From assembly GCA_963788505.1 (NCBI GenBank), contig CAWBGY010000012.1, positions 3,494-67,493 on the forward strand: a DNA stretch of 64,000 bases. Reading direction: 5' to 3'. Below, one piece after another: positions 19,310 through 27,428 of this stretch; within the stretch, counting starts at the first letter, position 1; each line of letters opens with the position of its first letter. A model generated the notes under the pieces. It was not told the DNA's origin, did no database searches, and saw only the letters and a list, made by a program, of their open reading frames with translations. Made by a program: the position numbers and the translations under genes. Source of the stretch: JAIQFF01 sp963788505 (GTDB taxonomy: Bacteria; Acidobacteriota; Terriglobia; Terriglobales; Acidobacteriaceae).

Positions 19310-20440
19310 CACTGGGCCTCGATGCGTTTGCCGTTCAGGTCGAGTCCGCCAGGCGTGGCTACGAGGCGATCGCCTTCCTGAAGACCCGCGAGCACTTCCA
19401 CTTTCTTCCCTGCGGTCTTCCCCAGCGTGACGTAACGTAGGTTTGCAATCCCGTTTGGATCCAGAATGTAAACAGCCTGCAGTTGACCCCGCTCTATTAG
19501 CGCGGTTTGCGGAATCAATAAGGACGACCGGATACCGCGGGTGATTTGTGCGCGGCCGAATACTCCCGACCGCAGCCGCGGATCGGCAGGTAGTTCGATC
19601 TTCACCAGGAAACTGCGACTGGCCGCGTCAGCGCCGGGCGACGATTTGTACGATTTTTCCTTTCAGGTCCGGAGTTTCCAGTGCGTCCACGATGACCGGC
19701 ACTCGCTCTCCCATCCGAACGTAGCGAAGATCGCTCTCGTTGACGGTAGCTTCCAATCGGTAGTGGCCCAAGCCCTCGACTGTGAAGATCGGGAAGTCCT
19801 GGGCTGGCTAACGTGCCGGGATCGGCTTTCTTCTCGGTGATCACTCCATCGAATGGCGCGAGAATGCGCGTGTATGAGAACGACGTGTGTGCCTGCGTCA
19901 ATGCCGCCTTGGCCTGTGCTTGACCTGCCCGCGTCATATCGCGATGCGCGAGCGCGGCCTGGTAGCGGGCCTTCACTTCATCGAATTCCTGGGGGCTGAC
20001 CGACTTCTTGTCGTACAGATTCTGGTAGCGTTTCAATGTCGATTGAGCGAGTCCCAAGTCGGAATCCGCACGCAGCCACTTCCTGCGTTGCTGCACTTTC
20101 GGCTGCTGTGGCACGCTCAAGGGCAGCCCGCGGTTGGGCGTCGTCGATGACCGCAAGCACCTGTCCCCGTTGTACGCGATCTCCTTCATGCACGCGGAGC
20201 TCTACGATGTTGCCCACCATCTGGCTTGCCAGCTGGCTGGTCTGCGCCGCCCGTACCGTTCCGACCGCTTCCAGCAAATCAGGCACCTCTGCCCGCTGTA
20301 CCACGAGCACGGACACATTGCGCACAGTTTCCGGCACCGCAGGTTTCGGTGGCCGTTCACTGGAGCAACCGCCGAGCCCGCCAGCCAGCATCACGGCCAC
20401 GGGAAGAAGACCCGAAAGAATTGGAATGGGTGCGAGTCAT
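19309..20440 (-). pseudogene. RND membrane fusion (adaptor) lipoprotein, several frameshifts
   Basis: The ATG at 20440 overlaps the end of the outer membrane factor gene (ATGA). Pieces: a lipoprotein signal with lipobox (MLAGGLGGCSSERPP) and first barrel strands (20400-20095); the hairpin and lipoyl part (QSTLKRYQNLYDKKSVSPQE to FDGVITEKKADPGTLASP); a beta-barrel piece (FTVEGLGHYRLEATVNESDL); and the C-terminal domain (KIELPADPRLRSGVFGRAQI to IEAQ at 19309). Frame changes are near 20405, 20090, 19805 and 19640. Order and length fit an HlyD/AcrA-type adaptor of about 375 residues. It sits between outer membrane factor and pump genes with overlaps preserved, so the operon design is intact although the frames are not. 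Confidence 0.8.
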
Positions 20441-21868
20441 GGCGTCACCACCGGAGATTGAGGATTCAGAGTCCCGCTGGCCAACTCCAGGTTCGCGTAG
20501 CTGGTATGGAAGCGATAGACAGCCTCCCAGTAGTCGGTCTGAGTGCGCCGCGCCGCTTCTTCCGCACCCAGCAGATCGGTAATTGTGGTCAGCCCTCCGT
20601 CATAGCGGTCCTGGTTGATACGGAGACTCTCCTGCGCCTGAGCGATGGCAGCTCGCGCAACTTCGACCTGCTGCCGGCTGGCATCCACGTCGTAGTAAGC
20701 GCGGCGGACCTCCAGGCGTACGGCATCAGTTGCTGCTTGCTTCATCGCGACGACTTTGTCGGCCAGAGCTCGCTGGCGCGATAGTTCCGCCCGTTTTGCG
20801 CCACCTTGAAAGAGATCAAACTGCACTTCCATGCCGCCCAGCCAGTTGTTGCCGCCGCCGCCCGCCAGAAAAGTTGGATTGTCCATCTCCCAGCCGGCAA
20901 AGGCGTTCACTCGCGGACCAAACGACGACTTCGCCATGGCAACGCTCTGCTGCTGGGCAGATTCTTCGGATTGAATGCGCTTCAGATCGGGTCGATTCAT
21001 GAGTGCTTGCTTTTCCACTTCCTGGAGAAGGGGGACTGGAAGCGAGCGTTCCGCCAGGGCTTCAGCCGGCTGGAACAAGGATTCCAGCGGTACACCCATC
21101 GCGGTGTTTAGTTGGGCCCGCGCCAGATCGAGATCGTTCCGCGCCCGAATGAGTTCCTGCTGCCGCGATGCTACGCGTACCTTCGCGGTCAGCAGGTCTG
21201 ACTCCACTACCAGTCCGCTATCGAATCTCACCTGGCTACGATCCATGATCGACTGGGCGGTCCTGGCCGCTTGCTCCGCAACCTGCAGTTGCTTGCCCGC
21301 CAGCAGATCGTCGTAGTAAGCATTGACAACGCGGAAGACAATTTCCTGGTCCGTACGTTCCAATTGATGTCCGGCAGCCTCGTTCATCTGTTTTGCCCGA
21401 TTCACCCCGTGCCAGCTGGCGAATGAATCAAACAGGTTCCAGCTTCCCGCAAAACGCGTGCTGAAGTTGCCAAACGGCAGTGGCGTATTCAACTGATTGA
21501 GCGCGAAATCAGACAGTAGCGAAGCGCTGCTGTCGCAGTTTGCTGCCGAACACGTAAATCGGATCATTTCCGCGGGTCGCAGTCTCAGAGAACGTCAGCC
21601 TCGGCATGAGGACCGATCGTGCTTCACGAACATCGGCGGATGCTACCCTCGTGTCCGCGAGCGCTGCCTTGCGCAGCGGGTTCTTCTCCAGCGCGACATG
21701 GATCGCCTGCTGAAGCGTAAGAGCGGATGGCTCCGTTGCCTGTTGCGAGGACGCGGAGACCGAAGACCAGAACGGAAGCATACCCAGGACCACCAACGGA
21801 ATCACGAATGAAAGCGGAGCGCAATTCCGCGGATATGGCACTGTCGCGGAAAGAGTTTCCCGTTTCAT
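20437..21868 (-). pseudogene. TolC-like outer membrane factor, one frameshift
   Basis: The first piece starts at the ATG at 21868, five bases after the OsmC stop. It has a signal peptide and the first OEP repeat (LTLQQAIHVALEKNPLRKAA ... FGSKLRQQRF). The frame then changes near 21535 and continues as ASLLSDFALNQLNTPLPFGN to 20437 (SYANLELASGTLNPQSP). The joined product of about 476 residues carries two OEP (PF02321) repeats with long helices, the usual TolC/CusC length. It would form the outer membrane channel of the tripartite efflux system. Only one base separates the pieces, so either a recent mutation or a sequence error explains it. Confidence 0.8.
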
Positions 21869-21873
21869 AGGTC

Positions 21874-22341
21874 TCAACTCTGAGTCGCTGTCGCTGGTGC
21901 CGGCTTCATCCACTCGGTTTTGTCTTCGACAATCTCGTAGGTGGTGTGGAAGGTCGCCGTTTTTTGCACCATCGCTCCCACCGAACAGTACTTTTCTTCC
22001 GAGAGACGGATGGCTTGCTCCAGGGCCGCCGCGTCAATCTCGTAGCCGGTGACCAGGTGATGAATCCGCACCGCCGTAAACACTTGCGGCGGACGGTCCG
22101 CCTGATCGGCTTCAACCCGCACTTCATATCCAGTGACCTTCTGGTGGTACTTCTGGCGCAGAATGGTGATGACGTCGAATGCGGTACAGCCGGCCAATGC
22201 GGCCGCTACCAACTCAATGGGCTTGGGGCCGGTCCCGCCTGCGGTATCGTCCAGCAGCAGGTGATGGCCGCTGCCGGTCTGGGCCACAAACTGCCGTTGT
22301 TGCCTAAGCGATTGATTCAACTCAACTTTGGCGCTGATCAT
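21874..22341 (-). CDS. OsmC/Ohr family protein (thiol-dependent peroxidase fold)
   Basis: 155 residues from the ATG at 22341, which has an AGGAGGAG ribosome site; a longer frame to 22482 has no such support. The OsmC fold is clear: GPKPIELVAAALAGCTAFDV carries the first redox cysteine and EEKYCSVGAMV the second. The family reduces organic or fatty-acid hydroperoxides or acts in sulfur transfer. It is the first gene of an operon that continues with the RND efflux genes and a DUF2892 protein. A perfect CRP-type palindrome lies about 220 bases upstream, shared with the divergent rhodanese gene. Confidence 0.9.
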   Translation of the reverse strand: MISAKVELNQSLRQQRQFVAQTGSGHHLLLDDTAGGTGPKPIELVAAALAGCTAFDVITILRQKYHQKVTGYEVRVEADQADRPPQVFTAVRIHHLVTGYEIDAAALEQAIRLSEEKYCSVGAMVQKTATFHTTYEIVEDKTEWMKPAPATATQS

Positions 22342-22560
22342 GGCTGTCTCCTCCTGCTTCTCTTCTGCGATCAACACGAATAAATGCAATAAAGATGGAT
22401 TTGTTACAGGAAAATCCAGGGGATACCGTTCGTAACGAATCGCTGAGCATGCAGCACTCGGATGTGTAAGGCGAATCGCCACCGAATCTTCTCCCCTCAG
22501 GACATGCAGAGCCTGCCTGATGTTGTCTTCTTCATGATTCTCTTAGTGTTTGTATAGGGA

Positions 22561-22576
22561 TGTGATTGTCCTCACA
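22561..22576. promoter_or_regulatory. Perfect CRP-type palindrome between OsmC and rhodanese genes
   Basis: TGTGATTGTCCTCACA matches all ten half-site bases. Divergent genes start at 22341 (minus) and 22714 (plus). On the minus strand AATCAT at 22539 to 22534 would place the site at -41.5. Confidence 0.65.
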
Positions 22577-22713
22577 CCTCGTGGTACCTGGTGTCACTGC
22601 CCCTTCCCTGACACAAAATTCGTTTCTGGCGAATAAGTCGCGAGCGCTTCAGGTTCCACACGTTCGCCACGCCGGCTCCGATTCTCTATAATCAAAGCCT
22701 CAAGTTTCCGACT

Positions 22714-23196
22714 ATGAAACCGCCGATCAAGAATGGGAAGATCATCAGCGCTGGGGTAGTGATAACGGTGATTTTGCTGATGCCGTTGGCCGCTATGTTC
22801 GCCTATCAGGCGAGTTCGATACCCACCTCACAGCTTCTCAACCCCGACGAACTGGTCAAGATCCTTCAGTCGCCCCAGGGAGAAAAGCCACTCGTGATCC
22901 AGGTGGGATCCCACGTTCTTTACCAGCAGGCACATATTCCCGGTTCCGAGTACGTCGGTCCCGCCTCGAGCGAGAGCGGCCTGCAACGGTTGCGCAAGCG
23001 GGTTGCGCCCCTGCCCCGAAACAAGTTCATCGTTATTTATTGCGGTTGTTGCCCGTGGGGCCATTGCCCGAACGTCAAACCTGCCAGCGACGCGTTGCGT
23101 GCGATGGGTTTCACCAACGTCAAGGTGCTCTATATCGCTGACAATTTCGGCGCGAATTGGGTGGACAAGGGCTATCCAACTGCCAAGGGAGAATAA
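22714..23196 (+). CDS. Membrane-anchored rhodanese-like protein
   Basis: 160 residues. An N-terminal membrane anchor or signal (VVITVILLMPLAAMFAYQ) is followed by a rhodanese fold: LLNPDELVKILQ, PLVIQVG, HIPGSEYV, then the active loop in VIYCGCCPWGHCPNVKPA. That loop has extra cysteines, and the first (YCGCCPW) is the expected sulfur-carrying residue. VKVLYIADNFGANWVDKGYP is the usual C-terminal strand-helix. It probably acts outside the cytoplasm on sulfur transfer or thiol chemistry. Three bases separate its stop from the proposed start of the TlpA-like gene, so the two are co-translated, and a CRP-type site lies about 145 bases upstream. Confidence 0.85.
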   Translation: MKPPIKNGKIISAGVVITVILLMPLAAMFAYQASSIPTSQLLNPDELVKILQSPQGEKPLVIQVGSHVLYQQAHIPGSEYVGPASSESGLQRLRKRVAPLPRNKFIVIYCGCCPWGHCPNVKPASDALRAMGFTNVKVLYIADNFGANWVDKGYPTAKGE

Positions 23197-23199
23197 GAG

Positions 23200-23772
23200 C
23201 TGATCGCGCCGCCCAACCAAAGACTGCGGAAGACAACTATTGTTGGGATTGCGGTCGTCGCGGTCGGGCTCGGGCTCTACCTGCTGAATCGTCGCGAGGG
23301 TATCTCTTCTGACCTGAGAGTCACGGCTGTAGAGCATCCGCTCGCGCCGGAATTCTCACTCTCGACCCTGACAGGAGAAAAACTCAATCTCTCAGACTAT
23401 CGGGGCAAAGTAGTTCTGCTGGACTTCTGGGCGACCTGGTGCGAGCCATGCCGAGAGGAGATCCCGCATTTCGTGGAACTCCAGAACCGATATCGGGACC
23501 AGGGTCTTCAGATCATCGGCGTTTCCATGGACGACACCCCTGAACCCGTTCGAGACTTTTACCGGCAGCTCAAAATGAACTACCCGGTAGTGATGGGCGG
23601 CGCAAAGACTGGTGAGCTCTTTGGAGGCGTTCTCGGACTACCGATCGCTTTCCTGATCGGCCGTGACGGCCGCATCTACTCCAAGCATATCGGCGCGACC
23701 GACCTCGCTGTATTTGACCGAGAGATCAGCGCACGGCTGCAAGCTCCGGACACTTCGGCGACAACGCGCTGA
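23200..23772 (+). CDS. TlpA-like membrane-anchored thioredoxin, probable CTG start
   Basis: The thioredoxin fold with the active site WATWCEPCREE and the cis-proline loop GLPIAFLIG is intact. In this frame there is no ATG, GTG or TTG between the rhodanese stop (23196) and the GTG at 23473, which lies after the active site. A full protein of 190 residues results from the CTG at 23200, placed seven bases after GGGAGA. It would begin LIAPPNQRLRKTTIVGIAV, a short basic stretch and a membrane anchor, then APEFSLSTLTGEKLNLSDYR. This is exactly the TlpA/ResA layout, so I choose the CTG. Role: reducing disulfides or cytochrome c heme-site cysteines in the periplasm. A mutated or misread ATG is the alternative. 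Confidence 0.75.
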   Translation: MIAPPNQRLRKTTIVGIAVVAVGLGLYLLNRREGISSDLRVTAVEHPLAPEFSLSTLTGEKLNLSDYRGKVVLLDFWATWCEPCREEIPHFVELQNRYRDQGLQIIGVSMDDTPEPVRDFYRQLKMNYPVVMGGAKTGELFGGVLGLPIAFLIGRDGRIYSKHIGATDLAVFDREISARLQAPDTSATTR

Positions 23773-23782
23773 GCCATGACGT

Positions 23783-24673
23783 TTACCCCGCTGCCTTTGC
23801 CATCGCCTCCCGATAGCGCACCATCAAATCTTTTCGCAGCCTGGCCGACTGGACGCGATCGAGGGCGGGAGCGGGCAACCGGCGACACTCTTCTATTGTC
23901 GCTTCCAGACTGGCAAGAAAGGCCTGGCACGGACTACAACCGTCCAGATGTTTCTCTAGTTTCTCGCACAAAGAGTCGTCGAGCTGCTGGTCCAAATAGT
24001 TCGAGAGCTCAGCGAACATCGCCTTGCACCGGCGGGGCCTGGGTTCCTCTGCGACCATGGCCCGCGGTTTGACAGTCGCAGCCTTCCTGCCGGGACGCGG
24101 CTTCCGCGATTTCATCAACTGGTTTCGCACAAAAAGCCTCGCCCGATGCAGACGTACCCGAACCGTCCCGGATCGGAGTCCCGTGATTTCCGCTACTTCT
24201 TCGTCGCTGAGGCCCTCCATATCTCTCAGGACCAGAACCACGCGGTATTGTGGCGGAAGATTGTGAATTGCCTTCCTCAACAGGGCCGCCTCTTCGCTTC
24301 GGATGGCAAACGCTTCGGGATTTACGCTGCCTTCGCCGACTAATTGCTCCAGGCGCTGCCGGTCCGGCATGAGCTCTTCCAGAGAAAGATCTTCTTTAGG
24401 GGCGAACTTGCTTCGGCGACGGCTCATCAAGCAACGATTTTTTGCGACTCTGTACAGCCAAACCGCGAGCGCCTTGGGGCTGTCAAACTTGGGCAAATAC
24501 GAAACTGACTTCGCGAGCACCTCTTGCATGGTGTCTTCCGCGTCCTGGCGCTGACCACAGACTTTCATGCTGAAGGAAAAAACTGTGTTTTGGAGTAGAG
24601 CCAGGGCTTCTTCGAGGCCTTTGTCATCTCCCCGCTTCAAGAGGGAAATAGCCTGGTCGATTTCGGGATGCAT
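23783..24673 (-). CDS. ECF sigma factor with C-terminal zinc-finger (zf-HC2-like) domain
   Basis: 296 residues, longer than a plain ECF sigma factor (about 180). Region 2 is at about 25-95 (RQDAEDTMQEVLAKSVSYLP), region 4 at about 130-185 (LPPQYRVVLVLRDMEGLSDE and SGTVRVRLHRAR). A basic linker leads to a C-terminal anti-sigma-type finger with Cys in RRCKAMF and the HXXXCXXC-like ending in LEKHLDGCSPC. No membrane segment is present, so it is not a membrane anti-sigma fusion. The finger may keep the sigma factor off until an oxidative or metal signal. It is convergent with the TlpA gene, with a gap of ten bases. Targets are unknown. Confidence 0.9.
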   Translation of the reverse strand: MHPEIDQAISLLKRGDDKGLEEALALLQNTVFSFSMKVCGQRQDAEDTMQEVLAKSVSYLPKFDSPKALAVWLYRVAKNRCLMSRRRSKFAPKEDLSLEELMPDRQRLEQLVGEGSVNPEAFAIRSEEAALLRKAIHNLPPQYRVVLVLRDMEGLSDEEVAEITGLRSGTVRVRLHRARLFVRNQLMKSRKPRPGRKAATVKPRAMVAEEPRPRRCKAMFAELSNYLDQQLDDSLCEKLEKHLDGCSPCQAFLASLEATIEECRRLPAPALDRVQSARLRKDLMVRYREAMAKAAG

Positions 24674-24802
24674 GGAGGCCTAAACGATAACATGTGCCGA
24701 CAAGGCAAAGTGCAGGACGCGAACACGGCTGGCGAGTTTGCCAGAAGCCTAATCTCGCGCCCCTGCTGTTATGGGACCCGGCAGGGCAAACGAGCATATT
24801 CT

Positions 24803-25690
24803 TCAGAATGAGCGCGCGAGCCGCACATCCACGGTTCCCCAGAGCAGGGCGCGATCATCCGCGGCGCAGTTCGTAGGCAGTTCAGTCGGGGGATCTCCAA
24901 AACTTCTCAATACAACAACGGCCTCCTCGGTCGCCGCGCGGCGAACCGCCCGCGAGAGCCGGTCGTGGTATGACGGTTCGGCGCCGTCGAGGATGTTCGA
25001 GAGAGAGAATGCATCAATCGAGCCGGCAGCACACGACTCCAGATAGGAAGCCGCGTCCGCCAGTACGAAATGAACATGGGGAGTTTTCGGCTGAGACTGG
25101 TCGCCGGTTTCGCCCAGGAGCAGCGCCCGAGCGTATGGATTTGTGGCATTCGCGTGCCGGGCGAAGCCCCTCTCCAACCGCGCTCGAAGCACCGCCCCGA
25201 ACTTCGAGGGTAAAAATGAAAGAAACCGGGGCGCGTACACAGCCCGCAAGACAGCGGGCGACATGAGAAGGTCAAAGCTCGCGCGAAATCTTCTTGTGTC
25301 GAGATGCGTTCGCCAGAACGAGACTTGTTCTGTCACATCGGAGAGAGCCAGAAAGGCACGAACCACCCTGGCACGCCAACCCACCAGCGGCATAAAAGTG
25401 CGCGCGAAAGCCATGGCCCGCTCGGCGTCGCCAATCTGCGCCGCGGCACCCTGCAGACGGCGCTCCGCGTACGTCAGCTGCACTGGATTAATGTCGCAAG
25501 CGATGACCTCATGCTCATCGCAGAGCCGGGCGGCGGTGCATCCGGCAGAGGCGATGCAAAAGACGCGGCGCTTGTTTAGGAATGCCACTCGCTCGATCTC
25601 AGCGTCCTCGTGCATGTGCCCGAAGAGCAAGCGGTGTGGGCCATTCGGCCGGCCGAGCCGTCCCGCATCCCACGGGGTTTCCAGACTCAC
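24803..25690 (-). CDS. DUF3419 / BtaA-like SAM 3-amino-3-carboxypropyl transferase
   Basis: 295 residues from a GTG at 25690 that overlaps the DoxX-like stop (GTGA), with GGGAGG before it; a much longer frame to 26086 is a shadow of that gene. The SAM site is visible as VFCIASAGCTAARLCDEHEV followed by ACDINPVQLTY. The C-terminal half has FVLADAASYLESC and SLSNILDGAE. BtaA moves the 3-amino-3-carboxypropyl group of SAM to diacylglycerol, the first step to betaine lipids; the second-step N-methyltransferase (BtaB) is not seen next to it. Function is therefore likely but the final lipid is not proven. It follows SRPBCC and DoxX-like genes on the same strand. Confidence 0.8.
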   Translation of the reverse strand: MSLETPWDAGRLGRPNGPHRLLFGHMHEDAEIERVAFLNKRRVFCIASAGCTAARLCDEHEVIACDINPVQLTYAERRLQGAAAQIGDAERAMAFARTFMPLVGWRARVVRAFLALSDVTEQVSFWRTHLDTRRFRASFDLLMSPAVLRAVYAPRFLSFLPSKFGAVLRARLERGFARHANATNPYARALLLGETGDQSQPKTPHVHFVLADAASYLESCAAGSIDAFSLSNILDGAEPSYHDRLSRAVRRAATEEAVVVLRSFGDPPTELPTNCAADDRALLWGTVDVRLARSF

Positions 25691-26082
25691 GGCCGTCCTC
25701 CCGGAATTGCGCCGCAGACCCAAACCAGGACGAGGAAGGCGAAATTCTTGACGACCATGCCTACAGGTTCGTGGATAACCCGCCGGGCCCACAGAAGTCC
25801 GTTCGCATTGAGCACGACGAGCAAGGCCGTCTGCACGATCGCGCAGACGCCCGGAGAAATTCCAGCCATCACCCACACCGCGAGCGCGACCTCCACGACA
25901 CCGAGCGCCTTGAGGAAAGGCGCTCCGAACCGCGGTCCCAGCCGCGGGACAGCCGTTACCACTTCGAGTTGCGATTGCACGCGGCCCAGAATCTTGCACC
26001 AAAGTCCTTCGTACAGCCAAACGGCTGCGACGCTGGCGCGTATGAGGACTAACGGCGGGAACGCGATTGCCATCATGCGCAC
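25687..26082 (-). CDS. DoxX-like small membrane protein
   Basis: 131 residues from a GTG at 26082 with AGGAGGACTTGA upstream (ATGs follow at codons 3 and 4). Four hydrophobic segments fit the DoxX-like family: VLIRASVAAVWLYEGLWCKI, the middle AFLKALGVVEVALAVWVMAG, ALLVVLNANGLLW and VVKNFAFLVLVWVCG. The early WLYEGLWCK is typical of the family variant found with SRPBCC or epimerase genes. Its biochemical role is unknown. It overlaps the BtaA-like gene by four bases, and its ribosome site abuts the inverted-repeat element upstream. Confidence 0.8.
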   Translation of the reverse strand: MRMMAIAFPPLVLIRASVAAVWLYEGLWCKILGRVQSQLEVVTAVPRLGPRFGAPFLKALGVVEVALAVWVMAGISPGVCAIVQTALLVVLNANGLLWARRVIHEPVGMVVKNFAFLVLVWVCGAIPGGRP

Positions 26083-26097
26083 TCAAGTCCTCCTAGC

Positions 26098-26234
26098 AGG
26101 CTGCGGAAAAACTCAATTTGCCCGGACGAAGCGACCACGGGGGCTAAAGCCCGCACACATTCTGACGACTTACGCGGCCCTCAAGGGCCGCGCTTCCACG
26201 GAAGGGCCGACATTTACAAGTTTTTCCGCAGCCT
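26098..26234. repeat. MITE-like element with 16-base terminal inverted repeats
   Basis: AGGCTGCGGAAAAACT at 26098-26113 is perfectly inverted at 26219-26234. Flanks CCTAGC (26092-26097) and CCTAGG (26235-26240) look like a five-base target duplication. The inside holds small palindromes (GGGCTAAAGCCC and GCGGCCCTCAAGGGCCGC) and no gene. It is 137 bases, between the SRPBCC and DoxX-like genes. Confidence 0.75.
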
Positions 26235-26235
26235 C

Positions 26236-26874
26236 CTAGGGAGTGCACAGTGGTGTGACCGGTTCCGCAGCCGCCGGACGCATGGCTGAAGTTCCAGGAC
26301 GAACTGCGGAGCAGACGCCGCGCAGAATATGGCGGTGGAGCTGGCTCACCAGGATCGCTTCCAGAGGACGCCACAGGGAGCGGGGACGCAGAAACGCCTG
26401 ATAGTTCGTCGTCAGCGCGACGTCGGTCACGTCGCCACTGGTGCAGATTTGGTACGAGCCGCCAAGCGTGAGGACGCAACCCTCGATCCCCAAACGCTGC
26501 CCAACGACCTCGAATTGCAGGGAATGCGGTGGTTCAACCTTGGTGATGCGCTTTACCAGATCACCTCCTCGGTAAGCGCAACGGACCGTGGCCCCAACGC
26601 GGGTCTTGTCGCCTTCAGTTCGAACGGGGTGGGGCAACAGGGCGCGAAGAAGGAACGGCGGGCGTCCCGGAACTTCCTCATAAAACATGATGTGATCCCA
26701 GACCGCTTCCGGGCTGGCGTTGAAGTGAACCCGCGTCTCGACCGATTCGCTTGCCGCGTTGCGCGCGAATAGCAAACTCGCGAGCCGGTACCATCCTGTT
26801 ACATGCCTACTCAGTTGCGGTGTCGTCGCTGCCGGTTCTGCTAACTGCTTTTCGGAGTTCTGGTCACTGGTCAT
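26236..26874 (-). CDS. SRPBCC (START-like) domain protein
   Basis: 212 residues; AGGGAGAATG precedes the ATG. The SRPBCC cavity fold is recognisable in VETRVHFNASPEAVWDHIMF, the strands TRVGATVRCAYRGGDLVKRI and PHSLQFEVVGQRLGIEGCVL, and a final long helix (LEAILVSQLHRHILRGV). Such proteins bind lipids or hydrophobic ligands. The last 15 residues (PGTSAMRPAAAEPVTPLCTP region) are poorly structured, and the stop codon lies in the flank of the inverted-repeat element, so the original C-terminus may have been altered by its insertion. It heads a likely three-gene set with the DoxX-like and BtaA-like genes, suggesting a lipid role. Confidence 0.75.
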   Translation of the reverse strand: MTSDQNSEKQLAEPAATTPQLSRHVTGWYRLASLLFARNAASESVETRVHFNASPEAVWDHIMFYEEVPGRPPFLLRALLPHPVRTEGDKTRVGATVRCAYRGGDLVKRITKVEPPHSLQFEVVGQRLGIEGCVLTLGGSYQICTSGDVTDVALTTNYQAFLRPRSLWRPLEAILVSQLHRHILRGVCSAVRPGTSAMRPAAAEPVTPLCTP

Positions 26875-27065
26875 TCATTCTCCCTAAATGAAAAGTCCGG
26901 CCGACCGGCCGAGTCAGCCCCAGCCACTCAGAATCGCACTCAGCTGCTGGATTCAGGACGTACTTGTTGACGCCGATGTGCGAGTGAGGATCAACGTACC
27001 GCTCCTCCGCCATCACCAGCCGCTCGCGCCCTAGTCTCACCCGCGAACGACTAGGCGGGTCCTGC

Positions 27066-27386
27066 CTAGGAAGACGCTCCCCTCTGCGACGCCACTCCTG
27101 CCATCACCTTGGCGTTTACCGTTCCGCCGAACGCGCCGGCCAGCGCCCCGAGGAATGCCGGAATAATGTAGATATTGGCCACCATGGCGGAGTCGAACCA
27201 ATGGCCCAGCACCGCGGGCCCCAGCCACGCACCAAGCCACGCGACCATCCATTGGCCCAGGCACCCATCGATTCCGTTGAACAAGCGATAGCGGAAACCC
27301 CAGTGGACGATCGCACCGGCGATTCCGCTGACGATCAGTAGAACTACGAAAGAAGCGAAATGCATTCCGATCAATGGAGCACTCAT
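27066..27386 (-). CDS. Small integral membrane protein resembling the GlsB/YeaQ/YmgE group
   Basis: 106 residues from the ATG at 27386 with AAAGGAGG upstream; a TTG one codon earlier is less likely. Three hydrophobic segments rich in glycine (FVVLLIVSGIAGAIVHWGF, GQWMVAWLGAWLGPAVLG, YIIPAFLGALAGAFGGTVNA) recall the GlsB/YeaQ/YmgE stress-response family, although the protein is longer than the usual 80-90 residues. The assignment is tentative. It lies downstream of the SpoIIAA-like gene on the same strand with a 42-base gap. Confidence 0.7.
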   Translation of the reverse strand: MSAPLIGMHFASFVVLLIVSGIAGAIVHWGFRYRLFNGIDGCLGQWMVAWLGAWLGPAVLGHWFDSAMVANIYIIPAFLGALAGAFGGTVNAKVMAGVASQRGASS

Positions 27387-27428
27387 CAAAACCTCCTTTG
27401 GACGGTTAGACCGCGTTGGAATTCTTGC

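Noticed and set aside
25691..26086. N-terminal extension of the BtaA-like frame
   Set aside because: It is the wrong frame of the DoxX-like gene, Arg-rich and without pattern. The GTG at 25690 with a ribosome site explains the real start.
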